Of a DNA stretch of 64,000 nt, positions 16,202-24,714 are shown piece after piece. Under the pieces are notes generated by a model that was not told where the DNA came from, ran no database searches, and worked only from the letters and a program-made list of their open reading frames with translations. This stretch comes from Serinicoccus chungangensis (GTDB lineage Bacteria > Actinomycetota > Actinomycetes > Actinomycetales > Dermatophilaceae), in assembly GCF_006337125.1 (NCBI RefSeq), contig NZ_CP040887.1, positions 496,001 to 560,000 on the forward strand, read 5' to 3'. Every line of letters begins with the position of its first letter. The stretch's first letter is position 1. Position numbers and translations under genes: made by a program.

Positions 16202-17049
16202 TCACCGGGGCGTCCAGCGGGGTGGGCCGGGCCACCGCGCACCGGCTCGCGTCCGCGGGCTGGGACCTGCACCTGGCCTCCCGCAGCCGGGGCCCGCTCG
16301 AGGATGCCGCCGCCGAGTGCCGGGACCGCGGCGCCGGCGAGGTGTCCGTGCACGTCTGCGACGTCTCGGACCGGTCGGCGGTCGCCGGGCTCCTGGAGGG
16401 TATGCCGCCCCCCGACGCCGTCGTCCACGCGCCGGCCGTCCTGGCCTACGGCAGGTTCGAGGACGTCCCGGCCGAGGTCTTCGACGCCGCCGTCCGCACC
16501 ACCCTCCACGGCACCGCGCACGTGGCGCAGGAGGCGCTGCGGGCCTTCGCCCGGGCGGGGGACGTCGGGCACCTGCTGCTGGTGGGATCGCTCCTCGGCG
16601 AGGTCCCGGTGCCCACGATGTCCTCCTACTGCACCGCCAAGTGGGGGGTGCACGGGCTGGCACGGTGCCTGCAGGTCGAGACCCGGTCGCTGCCGGACGT
16701 GCACGTGAGCCTCGTCGGGCTGGGCGCCGTCCGCACCCCGGTCTACCGGCAGGCCGGCACCTACCAGGGGCGGCGCGGTCGCCCCGCCCCGCCCTCGGTG
16801 TCCTCGGACCACGCCGCCCGTCAGGTGGTGCGGGTCCTCGCGCGACCGCGCCGGCTCCGACGCGTCGGTGTGCTGTCGGCGCCGACGGCCTGGGGGCACC
16901 GCTGGGCTCCCTGGGCCTACGACGCGATGATCACGCCGCTCTTCGACGCCCTCGGCCTCGAGCCGGACGTCGACCACCGACGCGACGGGTCGGGCAACGT
17001 GCTCGCGCCGACGCCCGAGGGCGAGTCCGTCGACCACCGGTACCGCTGA
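16189..17049 (+). CDS. Short-chain dehydrogenase/reductase (third of three)
   Basis: 286 aa, starting at a GTG with GGAGGA four bases upstream and overlapping the second SDR by 13 bases. ITGASSGVGRATAHRL is the cofactor site, and SSYCTAK the active-site Tyr/Lys. The segment that is normally N-x-A-G reads VVHAPAVLAYG, so the usual glycine is lost, which may alter activity. The tail RPRRLRRVGVLSAPTAWGHR resembles that of the second gene. The three genes look like one operon; no linked biosynthetic gene hints at the substrate. Confidence 0.8.
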   Translation: MRALITGASSGVGRATAHRLASAGWDLHLASRSRGPLEDAAAECRDRGAGEVSVHVCDVSDRSAVAGLLEGMPPPDAVVHAPAVLAYGRFEDVPAEVFDAAVRTTLHGTAHVAQEALRAFARAGDVGHLLLVGSLLGEVPVPTMSSYCTAKWGVHGLARCLQVETRSLPDVHVSLVGLGAVRTPVYRQAGTYQGRRGRPAPPSVSSDHAARQVVRVLARPRRLRRVGVLSAPTAWGHRWAPWAYDAMITPLFDALGLEPDVDHRRDGSGNVLAPTPEGESVDHRYR

Positions 17050-17083
17050 GAACGCCGAGGAGGCGCCGAGGAGGCGCCGGTGC

Positions 17084-18184
17084 TCAGGCGTTCCCGGTCC
17101 GGGCGCCCACCGCGTCCGGCTCGGCGGCGGCGTCGGTGTCCGACTCGTCGTCGAACTCGCCGAGGATCTGCTCGAGGATGTCCTCCATCGAGGCCATGCC
17201 CACGGCCCGCCCCTGCTCGTCCCGCACGAGGGCGAGCTGCCCGCGCTGCTGCCGCAGGCTGGAGACGGCGTCGATGAGCGGCATCGACGCCGGCAGGGAG
17301 GCGACCGGCTGGAGGAAGTCGCCGAGGGGCCGGTCGCCACGCCCCTGCGCCGAGGCGAGGATGGCGTCGCGCACGTGGACCAGGCCGCGGATGCGCTGCT
17401 GGCCCTCCCGGCCGGTGGGCTCGACGACGAACAGCCGGGAGCGCCCGCTCCGGTGGCTGATCCGCTCGACGTCCGCCGCCGTCGCGGTCCGCAGGATCGT
17501 CACCGCCCGGGTGGTCGGGAACATCACCGACTCCACCGTCTCCTCCTCGAGCCGGAGGGCACCGGTGAGGATCTGGTGGTCGGCGTCCTCGAGCACGCCG
17601 TGCTCGTGCGACTGGGCCAGGAGCAGCTGCAGGTCGGCGGGGGTCTGGGCGTTGCCGAGCGCGTCGACCGGGTCGATCCCGCCGAGGCGGAGCAGCTGGT
17701 TGGCGAGGGCGTTCATCAGCCACAGCACGGGCCGTGCCACCCAGGTGAAGGCGCGGAAGGGCAGGGCCAGCATCATGGCCGAGCTCTCCGGGTGCGAGAT
17801 GGCCCACGACTTGGGCGCCATCTCCCCGACCACCATGTGCAGGAAGACCACGAGGGAGACGGCGATGGCCACCGCGATGGCGTGCACCGCCACGTCGGGC
17901 ACGCCGAGGGCGTGGATGACCGGCTCGAGGAGGTAGGCGACCGCCGGCTTGGCCAGCGCGCCGAGGGCCAGGGTGCACAGGGTGATGCCCAGCTGGGCGC
18001 CGGCCAGCATGAGCGACAGCTCCCGGGAGGCGTCCACGGCGGCCCGGGCGGCGCGGCTGCCGGCCTCCGCGCGCTCCTCCAGCCGGTGCCGCTTGGCCGC
18101 GACGACCGCGAACTCGGCCCCGACGAAGAAGCCGTTGGCGACGAGGAGCAGCACGCTGACGAGGAGGGCCTGGGTGGTGCTCAC
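17084..18184 (-). CDS. CNNM/CorC-like transporter with CBS pair (second gene)
   Basis: 366 aa. The CNNM (DUF21) membrane domain occupies about 1-175 with FFVGAEFAVVAAKRHRLEE, GAQLGITLCTLALG and the VVGEMAPKSWAI signature. Two CBS motifs follow (about 200-340: DAILASA and MASMEDILEQILGE). It lacks the C-terminal CorC_HlyC domain that its partner has. Proteins of this family move or sense Mg2+/Co2+. GTG overlaps the stop of the upstream paralogue, so the two are probably a heteromeric pair (inference). It is convergent with the third SDR. Confidence 0.85.
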   Translation of the reverse strand: MSTTQALLVSVLLLVANGFFVGAEFAVVAAKRHRLEERAEAGSRAARAAVDASRELSLMLAGAQLGITLCTLALGALAKPAVAYLLEPVIHALGVPDVAVHAIAVAIAVSLVVFLHMVVGEMAPKSWAISHPESSAMMLALPFRAFTWVARPVLWLMNALANQLLRLGGIDPVDALGNAQTPADLQLLLAQSHEHGVLEDADHQILTGALRLEEETVESVMFPTTRAVTILRTATAADVERISHRSGRSRLFVVEPTGREGQQRIRGLVHVRDAILASAQGRGDRPLGDFLQPVASLPASMPLIDAVSSLRQQRGQLALVRDEQGRAVGMASMEDILEQILGEFDDESDTDAAAEPDAVGARTGNA

Positions 18185-19626
18185 CGGGTCACCTCCACGC
18201 CGTCCGCGCCGGAGGGCGCGGCGATGACGAGCCCGTCACCGAGGTGCTCGCGCTCCTCCTCGGCGAGCTCGTGCCACTCGTCCAGGGTCCGCGTCACCAG
18301 GGGGCTGAGGGTCACGACCTCGGGGACGTAGCGCCGCGTCCGCACGACGTCCAGGCGGGCGAGGTGGACGTACTCCTCACCCTCGCCGTCGCGGCTGGTC
18401 CACGTGACCACGACGCTGTCCCCGTCCTCGGCCGTGCGCCCCAGCTGGTCCAGGACGAGCCCGGACAGGGTGTCGTAGTGCTCGTGCGTGGGCAGCTCGA
18501 CCCCCGTGAGCTGAGCGACCTCGTCGATGCGCAGCCGCGCCGAGAGGTCCCAGACGCCCCCGGCGCGCGCGGCGCTCGTCGCCTCGTCGTCGTCGTCCTC
18601 GTCCCAGATCTCGCCGACGACCTCCTCAGCCACGTCCTCGAAGGTGACGATGCCGGCGAAGCCGCCGTACTCGTCGACCACGACGGCCAGCTGCTGGTGC
18701 CCGGCGCGCAGCGCCTCCAGCACCTTCGGCAGGGGCAGCGACTCGGGCAGGATGAGCGCGTCGTCCGTGAGGTCGCGCACGAGGGTGGTGTGCCGGGCCT
18801 GCGGCTCGACGGCCAGCAGGTCGTGCAGGCCGATGACGCCGACGATGTCGTCGATGTCGCGGCCCACGACGGGGAAGCGGGAGTGCCCGCTCTCGAGCGC
18901 CTCGAGCACCACCCCGGCCGGCTCGTCGGCCTGGATGGTCTGCACCGAGGTCCGCGGTGTCATGACCTCCTCGGCCACCCGGTCGCGGAAGGCGAGGCCG
19001 CGGCCCAGCAGGGTCGAGAGCTCCTCGTCGAGGGTGCCGCCGCTGTGCGACTCGGCGATGATCCGGGTGAGGTCCTCCGGGGTCGCCCCCTGGGGCAGCT
19101 CCTCGACCGGCTCGATGCCCACCGAGCGCAGCAGCGCGTTCGAGGCCCGGTCGAAGAGGGCGATGACCGGGCCGAGGACGGTGAGGTAGACCAGGGTGCT
19201 GCGCGAGAGCGCCCTGGCCAGCGGCACCGGACGGGCGATCGCCCAGTTCTTGGGGCCCAGCTCGCCGATGACCATCTGCAGCACCGTGGAGAAGGTGAGG
19301 GTGGCCACGGAGAAGAGCGAGATCATGGCGGCGCGCGCGAGCCAGCCGGAGTCGGCATACGACTCGGTCAACCCCCGCACCAGCAGCGCCTCGCCGAGGT
19401 AGCCGACCATGAGCGCCGTGACGGTGATCCCGAACTGCGCCCCGGAGAGGGTGAACGAGAGTCGCGAGGTGACCTTGAGCGCCCGCTGCGCCGGGGCGTC
19501 CCCCTGGTCCGCGAGCTGGCGCAGCCGACCACGGTCGACGCTGACGTAGGCGAACTCCTGGGCGACGAAGTAGCCCGTCATGAGGGTGAGGACGATGATG
19601 ACGGCGATGCCGCCGACGATCAGCAC
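18181..19626 (-). CDS. CNNM/CorC-like transporter, CBS pair and CorC_HlyC domain (first gene)
   Basis: 481 aa. CNNM domain at about 1-195 (YFVAQEFAYVSVDRGRLRQL, SGAQFGITVTALMVGYLGE, MVIGELGPKNWAIARP), a CBS pair at about 215-345 (EEVMTPRTSV, VDEYGGFAGIVTFEDVAEE) and a CorC_HlyC domain at about 375-460. Likely a Mg2+ or Co2+ exporter or sensor in the membrane. The GTG is preceded by GGGGA and lies inside the end of a 31-codon leader ORF, so its translation may depend on ribosomes finishing the leader. It is divergent from crcB. Confidence 0.87.
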   Translation of the reverse strand: MLIVGGIAVIIVLTLMTGYFVAQEFAYVSVDRGRLRQLADQGDAPAQRALKVTSRLSFTLSGAQFGITVTALMVGYLGEALLVRGLTESYADSGWLARAAMISLFSVATLTFSTVLQMVIGELGPKNWAIARPVPLARALSRSTLVYLTVLGPVIALFDRASNALLRSVGIEPVEELPQGATPEDLTRIIAESHSGGTLDEELSTLLGRGLAFRDRVAEEVMTPRTSVQTIQADEPAGVVLEALESGHSRFPVVGRDIDDIVGVIGLHDLLAVEPQARHTTLVRDLTDDALILPESLPLPKVLEALRAGHQQLAVVVDEYGGFAGIVTFEDVAEEVVGEIWDEDDDDEATSAARAGGVWDLSARLRIDEVAQLTGVELPTHEHYDTLSGLVLDQLGRTAEDGDSVVVTWTSRDGEGEEYVHLARLDVVRTRRYVPEVVTLSPLVTRTLDEWHELAEEEREHLGDGLVIAAPSGADGVEVTR

Positions 19627-19715
19627 GTGATGTCCCCCGCATCACAGGTCAGCCGGACGGCGGTGCCGCCCGGCCCGGGACTCGGAGGTTGCGCGTCGGG
19701 GCCCGATCGATCCAT
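19620..19715 (-). CDS. 31-codon proline-rich leader ORF before the CNNM gene
   Basis: ATG at 19713-19715 lies seven bases from TACACT on the minus strand, the same leaderless arrangement as nearly all genes here. The peptide begins MDRSGPDAQ, continues PPSPGPGGTAV and ends TCDAGDITC. The stop TGA is at 19620-19622, overlapping the CNNM GTG (19624-19626) in GTGCTGA. Four prolines in six residues and two cysteines near the end are notable. Known Mg2+-responsive leader peptides (mgtL) also use proline codons; whether this one senses anything is inference. No family recognised. Confidence 0.45.
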   Translation of the reverse strand: MDRSGPDAQPPSPGPGGTAVRLTCDAGDITC

Positions 19716-19722
19716 GACGACC

Positions 19723-19728
19723 AGTGTA
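19723..19728 (-). promoter_or_regulatory. -10 element of the leader ORF/CNNM operon
   Basis: Minus-strand TACACT ends seven bases before the leader ATG. It is back-to-back with the crcB -10 at 19739. Confidence 0.5.
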
Positions 19729-19738
19729 CGACCGCCGG

Positions 19739-19744
19739 TAGGGT
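19739..19744 (+). promoter_or_regulatory. -10 element of crcB (leaderless type)
   Basis: TAGGGT ends six bases before the GTG. There is no room for a fluoride riboswitch between promoter and start. Confidence 0.5.
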
Positions 19745-19750
19745 CGCACC

Positions 19751-20170
19751 GTGTCCTCGTCCCCAGGGTCCGTCCGGCACCCGCTGCACCCGCAGACCCT
19801 GGTCGCCGTCGCGGCCGGCGGAGCGGTGGGGTCCCTCCTGAGGTGGGCGGTGGAGGTGGCGCTCGTGCCCCAGGCCGGGCCCGGCGGGTGGCCGTGGGCG
19901 ACGATGCTGGCCAACGTGCTGGGCAGCGCCGCGCTGGCGTGGCTGGTGGTGCACGACGACCACGTCGGCCACGCCTGGTGGGTGAGGCCCGGTGTCGGCA
20001 CCGGGCTGCTCGGGGGGTTCACGACCTTCTCCACGTATGCCGTGCAGGTGGCCGTCCTCGGGACGGCCGGCCCGGTGACCGCCCTGCTCTACCTGGTCCT
20101 CACCGTGCTCCTCTGCGTCGGGGCGGCCGCGCTGGCCGGGGGAGCGGCGCTGCGGCGGGTGCGGCGGTGA
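19751..20170 (+). CDS. crcB: Fluoride channel subunit CrcB/Fluc (first)
   Basis: 139 aa with four membrane helices. Diagnostic segments: VAAGGAVGSLLRWAVEV, MLANVLGSAALAWL and TGLLGGFTTFSTYA, the last holding the Gly-rich break and Thr/Ser of the ion path. Fluoride is expelled through an antiparallel dimer; many actinobacteria encode two different subunits side by side, as here, implying a heterodimer. The GTG is close to a leaderless promoter. It overlaps the second subunit by four bases. Confidence 0.9.
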   Translation: MSSSPGSVRHPLHPQTLVAVAAGGAVGSLLRWAVEVALVPQAGPGGWPWATMLANVLGSAALAWLVVHDDHVGHAWWVRPGVGTGLLGGFTTFSTYAVQVAVLGTAGPVTALLYLVLTVLLCVGAAALAGGAALRRVRR

Positions 20171-20544
20171 CCGGGGGGGTGCCCGCCCTGGTGGCGGTCC
20201 TGTGCGTCGCCGTCGGCGGCGCCGTGGGTGCGGTGCTGCGGCACCTCGTCTCGCGACCCCCGCTCGGCCCGGTGCGCGGGGTGCTCCTCGTCAACGTCGT
20301 GGGGGCGGCGGCGCTGGGCGTGCTGGTCGGCCTCTCCGGGACCCTCGCCCCCTGGCTGCTCCTGCTGCTGGGCACCGGGCTGTGCGGGGCGCTGACCACG
20401 TGGAGCACCCTGGCGGTGCACACCTGGCAGATCGGGCGCCGCGCGCGGGGCCGGGCGGCGGCCTACCTCGGCCTGACGCTGGCGCTCGGCGTCCCCGCCG
20501 CGCTGCTCGCCCGGGCCGCGACCGCCGCCGTCGTGGGGTCGTGA
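20167..20544 (+). CDS. crcB: Fluoride channel subunit CrcB/Fluc (second)
   Basis: 125 aa with four membrane helices. VGGAVGAVLRHLVSR, LLVNVVGAAALGVLVG and GTGLCGALTTWSTLAVHT align with the first subunit and keep the channel motifs. The start GTG overlaps the previous stop (GTGA); longer frames upstream are shadows of the minus-strand CNNM gene. Expected to pair with the upstream subunit in the membrane. Confidence 0.9.
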   Translation: MTGGVPALVAVLCVAVGGAVGAVLRHLVSRPPLGPVRGVLLVNVVGAAALGVLVGLSGTLAPWLLLLLGTGLCGALTTWSTLAVHTWQIGRRARGRAAAYLGLTLALGVPAALLARAATAAVVGS

Positions 20545-20611
20545 GGCGGCCGCACGGGGGCCGGATCGCCGACACGGCCGGCGCCTGCCCGGGTCTGTCG
20601 GTGCCCTCTCC

Positions 20612-20617
20612 TACCGT
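20612..20617 (+). promoter_or_regulatory. -10 element of the sbcD-like gene
   Basis: TACCGT about 42 bases before the ATG; a GAGGAGG ribosome site (20642-20651 region) follows, so this gene has a short leader. Confidence 0.4.
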
Positions 20618-20659
20618 GGGACCGACACCCCGGCCGGAGACGAGAGGAGGGCGGACGCG

Positions 20660-21907
20660 ATGGTGCGGCTCCTGCACACCGCCGACTGGCAGATCGGGCT
20701 GACCCGCCGTTTCCTCGAGCCGGAGGCCCAGGCCCGGTTCAGCGCGGCCCGCGTCGAGGCGATCCGGGCCCTGGGGCGGGTGGCCCAGGAGCAGGGGTGC
20801 GGGTTCGTCGTGGTCAGCGGGGACGTCTTCGAGAGCAACCACCTCACCGGGCAGACGGTGCGCCGCGCCCTGGAGGCCCTGCGCGAGGTGCCGGTGCCGG
20901 TCTACCTCCTGCCCGGCAACCACGACCCCCTCGACGCCGCCTCCGTCTACCGCTCCGACGTCTTCGTCCGCGAGTGCCCCCCGCACGTGCACGTCCTGCA
21001 CACCGCCGGGGTGCACGAGGTGGCACCAGGGGTGGAGCTCGTGGCCGCCCCCTGGGAGAGCAAGCACCCGGGCCGTGACCTCGTGGGCGAGGCGGTCGAC
21101 CTGCTGCCCGAGGGCCCGGCCCCGGCCGGTGTCGTGCGGGTGGTCGTCGGGCACGGCGGGGTCGACGACTTCGACCCGCAGTGGCGCCACGCGGCGACGA
21201 TCCGCACGGCGCCGCTGGCGTCCGCGCTGGACGAGGGCCGGGTCCACTACGTGGCGCTGGGCGACCGGCACTCCCGCACCCCGGTGGCCGGGCGCGAGGA
21301 CCTCCACTACCCCGGCGCCCCGGAGCCCACCCGGGAGACCGAGGTCGACCCCGGGCAGGTGCTCGTCGTGGACATCGACCCCGGCCTGGCCGCGACAGAG
21401 CGCGTGCAGGTGACGCCGCACCCCGTCGCGACGTGGCGCTTCCTCGTCCTCGAGCGGGAGGTCGACACCGACGCGGACCTGGACGCGCTGGACGCCGAGC
21501 TGCACGGCCTGGCCGACAAGGACCGCACGGTCCTCTTCCTCAACCTGCGCGGCACCCTGACCGTCGCGCAGCACGCCCGGCTCGAGGAGCTGCGGGAGCG
21601 GCACGGCGACCGCCTCGGCGCGCTGGTCGAGCGGGAGCAGCACCATGAGGTCGTGGTCGTCTCCGATGACGACGTGTGGCGCGAGCTCGGCCTCGGGGGC
21701 TACCTCGCGGCCGCGGTCGACGAGATGCAGACGCAGGCGCAGACGCCGACCTCGCGGGCCGAGGCTCCCTCGGCGACCCGGCACGACGAGGGGGGCGGGG
21801 GCGAGGTCACCCCCCGCGGCGGTCTCGTCGTGGGTCGGGCCGACGACGACGAGAGCGCCCGGGACGCGCTCTCGCTGCTCTACCGGCTGACCAGGAGCCG
21901 GTCATGA
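20660..21907 (+). CDS. SbcD/Mre11-like metallophosphoesterase
   Basis: 415-aa DNA exonuclease-like protein. The five phosphoesterase motifs are present: HTADWQIG, VVSGDVFESN, PGNHDP, GHGGVDD and ALGDRHS, so metal binding should be intact. A basic, low-complexity region (about 355-390) precedes the end. Length and layout are closer to YhaO-type nucleases than to E. coli SbcD. ATG with AGGAGG upstream. The stop overlaps the SMC-like gene (ATGA), and the two should form a nuclease-ATPase complex acting on DNA ends or hairpins. Confidence 0.87.
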   Translation: MVRLLHTADWQIGLTRRFLEPEAQARFSAARVEAIRALGRVAQEQGCGFVVVSGDVFESNHLTGQTVRRALEALREVPVPVYLLPGNHDPLDAASVYRSDVFVRECPPHVHVLHTAGVHEVAPGVELVAAPWESKHPGRDLVGEAVDLLPEGPAPAGVVRVVVGHGGVDDFDPQWRHAATIRTAPLASALDEGRVHYVALGDRHSRTPVAGREDLHYPGAPEPTRETEVDPGQVLVVDIDPGLAATERVQVTPHPVATWRFLVLEREVDTDADLDALDAELHGLADKDRTVLFLNLRGTLTVAQHARLEELRERHGDRLGALVEREQHHEVVVVSDDDVWRELGLGGYLAAAVDEMQTQAQTPTSRAEAPSATRHDEGGGGEVTPRGGLVVGRADDDESARDALSLLYRLTRSRS

Positions 21908-24708
21908 GGCTGCACCGGATCACCCTGCGGGACGTGCGCGGCGTCTCCCAGCGCACGGTCCTTCTCCCCGACAGCGGCGTGGTCGTGGTGGAGGGGCCCA
22001 ACGAGGTCGGCAAGTCGACGCTCCTGGAGGCCTTCGACCGGCTGCTGGACCTCAAGGCCACCTCCCGCAGCGCGAAGGCCCAGGCGCTGCAGCCGATCGG
22101 TCGCGACGTGGGCCCCTTCGTCGAGGCCGAGTTCACCATCGGGGGGACCCGGGTGCGGCTGGCCAAGCAGTGGCTGCGCAGCCCGCGCACCGAGCTGGAG
22201 ATCCTCGGCGAGCGTCCCGAGCAGCTGGCCGGGTCCGCCGCGCAGGCACGTCTGGAGCAGCTCGTCGCCCACCTCGACACCACCTTGTGGGACGCGCTGC
22301 GGCTGGCGCAGTCCGACGACGGCACCCTCGTGCCGCTGATGTCCAGCGGTGTCCTGCAGCAGGCGCTGGACGCCGCGGCGGATGCGCACCTGCACGACGG
22401 TGACGGCGAGCAGGTGCTGGGGATGGTCGAGGACGAGTACCTCCGCTACTTCACAGGGCGGACCGGTCGGCCCACCGGCGACTACCGGGGGGCGATCGAG
22501 GCCTACCACGCCGCGTCGACCGAGGTCGCCGAGGCGCACCGTCGCCTGGTCGAGGCCGAGGACCTCCTGGAGCGCCAGCAGCAGGCCCGGGAGGCGGTCG
22601 GGCGTGCGGTGGAGCAGGTGGCCGGTCGCGAGGGAGACCTGCGCGGCGCGCAGCAGGAGGCCGACGCGGTGGCCGAGGTCGTGGCCCGGCACGAGAAGGC
22701 CGCGGACCGGTGCGACCGGGCTCGGAGCGCCGCCGAGTCGGCCCGCCAGGCCCACGCCCGTCGCCTCGAGCAGGTCGAGGGCCTCACCCGCCTGGACGAG
22801 GCGGTGGTGGCGCTCGAGCAGCAGCTCGCCGACCTCGCCGACCGGGGCGGGTCGTCGCGGTCGCGGGTCACCACCGCGCAGGAGGAGCTCTCGACGGCCG
22901 AGGCCGCGGTGGAGGAGGCCGAGGACCTCCTGGAGCGGGCCCGGGAGACCCGCGAGGTGGCCGATCGACGCGTCGAGCGCGCCCGGTGCCACCGGGAGCT
23001 GGCCGGCCTGGAGCAGGTGGTGACCGTCCTCGACCAGCAGCTGCGGGTCGTGCTGCGGGAGCGGGAGTCCGGCCCCCGGGCGCCGGTCACCGAGACCCAG
23101 CGGCGGGAGGTCGACCGGCTGGAGCGGGACGTCGAGCTGCTCCGGGCGCGCCACGAGGCGGCCAGCGCCGCCGTGCAGGTGGAGGCCTGGGCCGACGGGG
23201 TGAGCGTGGGCGCCCTGGAGGGGTCCGGCGACGGCCCGGTCGGCCTCCGCGCCGGGCAGGTGCGGGAGCTCGCGGCGACCGACGACCTCGAGGTGCTCGT
23301 GCCGGGGGCCGCCCGCGTCGTGGTGCGCTCGCCGGCCGCGGCCGCCCGCAGGGAGGAGCTGGACCGCGCGTGCGCGGCGCTCGCCCGCCTGCTCGAGGAG
23401 CTGGGCTGCGCGAGCGTCGACGAGGTCGCGACCCGGGCCGACGCCACGGCGCAGGCGGCCGACCGGCTGCGCGAGTCCGAGCGCGACCTGACCTCCCTGC
23501 TCGCCGCCCAGGGCGTCCCGGCAGCCCTCCAGCGCGAGGCCCTGGCGACGGCGCGCGTGCCGGCGGCCCTGCAGGACCGCCTGCGGGTCTGCCGCGAGCG
23601 CGCGGCGGCCCTCGCGGCACCCGCGCCCGGACCGGGCGGCGACGCGTCCACGGGCCCCGAGGGGCAGCAGGCCGACGGGCCGGCCACGGGCGGCCGGGAG
23701 GCCACCGAGGAGCAGGCCCGGCGGGCCGCGGCGACGGCCGCCGAGGCCGAGCGGGCCGCCGGCCGCCGCGTGCGGCAGGCGCGCGAGGCCCGCCGGGAGG
23801 CTGCCGTCGCCGCCGCGTCCGCGCGAGACGAGGCCGCCGCGCTGACCGCCGCCCTGGACCGCCTGCACGGGCGCCTCGCGAGCGAGCGCACCCGCCTGGA
23901 GCACGAGCGGCAGCTGCTCGAGCGTGAGCGGGTGGAGCAGGCCGACGGTGTGCTGCTCGACCTCGCCCGGGACCACGCGGAGGCGCTCGCCGCCGCCCAG
24001 GGGGAGCTCCGGCTCGCCGAGGAGGCCGTGCGCGCCGCGGACGTCCCGAGCCTGGCCGCGCGGGTGCAGACCGCGCAGGCGGCCCTGGCGAGCGCCCGGG
24101 ACGACCTGGGCCGGACCCGGGAGCTGCTGCACGGCCTCACCGGCCAGGTCGAGCTGGCGGCCAGCGAGGGCCGTCAGGAGCTCTACGCCCTCGCCGAGTC
24201 CGCGCTCGACGACGCCGAGCGGCGCCTGGCCGTCCTGGACCGCCGGGCCCGTGCGGTGCGACACCTGCGCGGCACCCTGCGCGAGCACCGCGAGTCGGCG
24301 CACCGCGCCTACGTCCGGCCGTTCACCGACGCGCTCGAGCGCCTCGGCCGTCAGGTCTACGGCCCCACCTTCGCCGTGACCGTCGACGAGCAGCTGAGCG
24401 TGCGCGCCCGCACGCTCGACGGGCTGACGGTGCCCTTCGAGGAGCTCTCCGGCGGCGCCAAGGAACAGCTCGGCATCCTCGCCCGGATCGCGGTGGCCCA
24501 CCTCGTGGACCCGGCCCACGGGGTGCCCGTGGTCATCGACGACGCGCTGGGCTACTCCGACCCGCGACGGCTGGAGCAGATGGGCCGGGTGTTCTCCTTC
24601 GCCCGCGGCACGTCCGGGGAGGACGTCCAGGTGATCCTGCTCACCTGCACCCCGGACCGCTACGCCGCGATCCCCGACGCCCACACGGTCCGGCTGGCCG
24701 CGTCCTGA
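21904..24708 (+). CDS. SbcC/YhaN-like SMC-family ATPase
   Basis: 934 aa. Walker A GPNEVGKST (31-39), then long Arg/Glu/Ala coiled-coil segments (about 190-400 and 560-800), signature LSGGAKEQ near 848 and Walker B VVIDDALGYSD near 877-887. The central part (about 430-480: VRELAATDDLEVLVPGAARV) looks like a small globular hinge. I see no CxxC zinc hook, which true SbcC/Rad50 have, so it fits the YhaN branch. It partners the overlapping phosphoesterase in DNA end processing (family knowledge). Coiled-coil composition causes long shadow frames on both strands. Confidence 0.85.
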   Translation: MRLHRITLRDVRGVSQRTVLLPDSGVVVVEGPNEVGKSTLLEAFDRLLDLKATSRSAKAQALQPIGRDVGPFVEAEFTIGGTRVRLAKQWLRSPRTELEILGERPEQLAGSAAQARLEQLVAHLDTTLWDALRLAQSDDGTLVPLMSSGVLQQALDAAADAHLHDGDGEQVLGMVEDEYLRYFTGRTGRPTGDYRGAIEAYHAASTEVAEAHRRLVEAEDLLERQQQAREAVGRAVEQVAGREGDLRGAQQEADAVAEVVARHEKAADRCDRARSAAESARQAHARRLEQVEGLTRLDEAVVALEQQLADLADRGGSSRSRVTTAQEELSTAEAAVEEAEDLLERARETREVADRRVERARCHRELAGLEQVVTVLDQQLRVVLRERESGPRAPVTETQRREVDRLERDVELLRARHEAASAAVQVEAWADGVSVGALEGSGDGPVGLRAGQVRELAATDDLEVLVPGAARVVVRSPAAAARREELDRACAALARLLEELGCASVDEVATRADATAQAADRLRESERDLTSLLAAQGVPAALQREALATARVPAALQDRLRVCRERAAALAAPAPGPGGDASTGPEGQQADGPATGGREATEEQARRAAATAAEAERAAGRRVRQAREARREAAVAAASARDEAAALTAALDRLHGRLASERTRLEHERQLLERERVEQADGVLLDLARDHAEALAAAQGELRLAEEAVRAADVPSLAARVQTAQAALASARDDLGRTRELLHGLTGQVELAASEGRQELYALAESALDDAERRLAVLDRRARAVRHLRGTLREHRESAHRAYVRPFTDALERLGRQVYGPTFAVTVDEQLSVRARTLDGLTVPFEELSGGAKEQLGILARIAVAHLVDPAHGVPVVIDDALGYSDPRRLEQMGRVFSFARGTSGEDVQVILLTCTPDRYAAIPDAHTVRLAAS

Positions 24709-24714
24709 GGGACC

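Noticed and set aside
19627..19750. Fluoride riboswitch before crcB
   Set aside because: The crcB -10 lies six bases from its start, leaving no leader, and the conserved fluoride-aptamer sequence is absent.
21880..24684. 934-aa minus-strand open frame opposite the SMC-like ATPase
   Set aside because: Antisense shadow of a coiled-coil gene with clear Walker motifs; no domain or ribosome site of its own.
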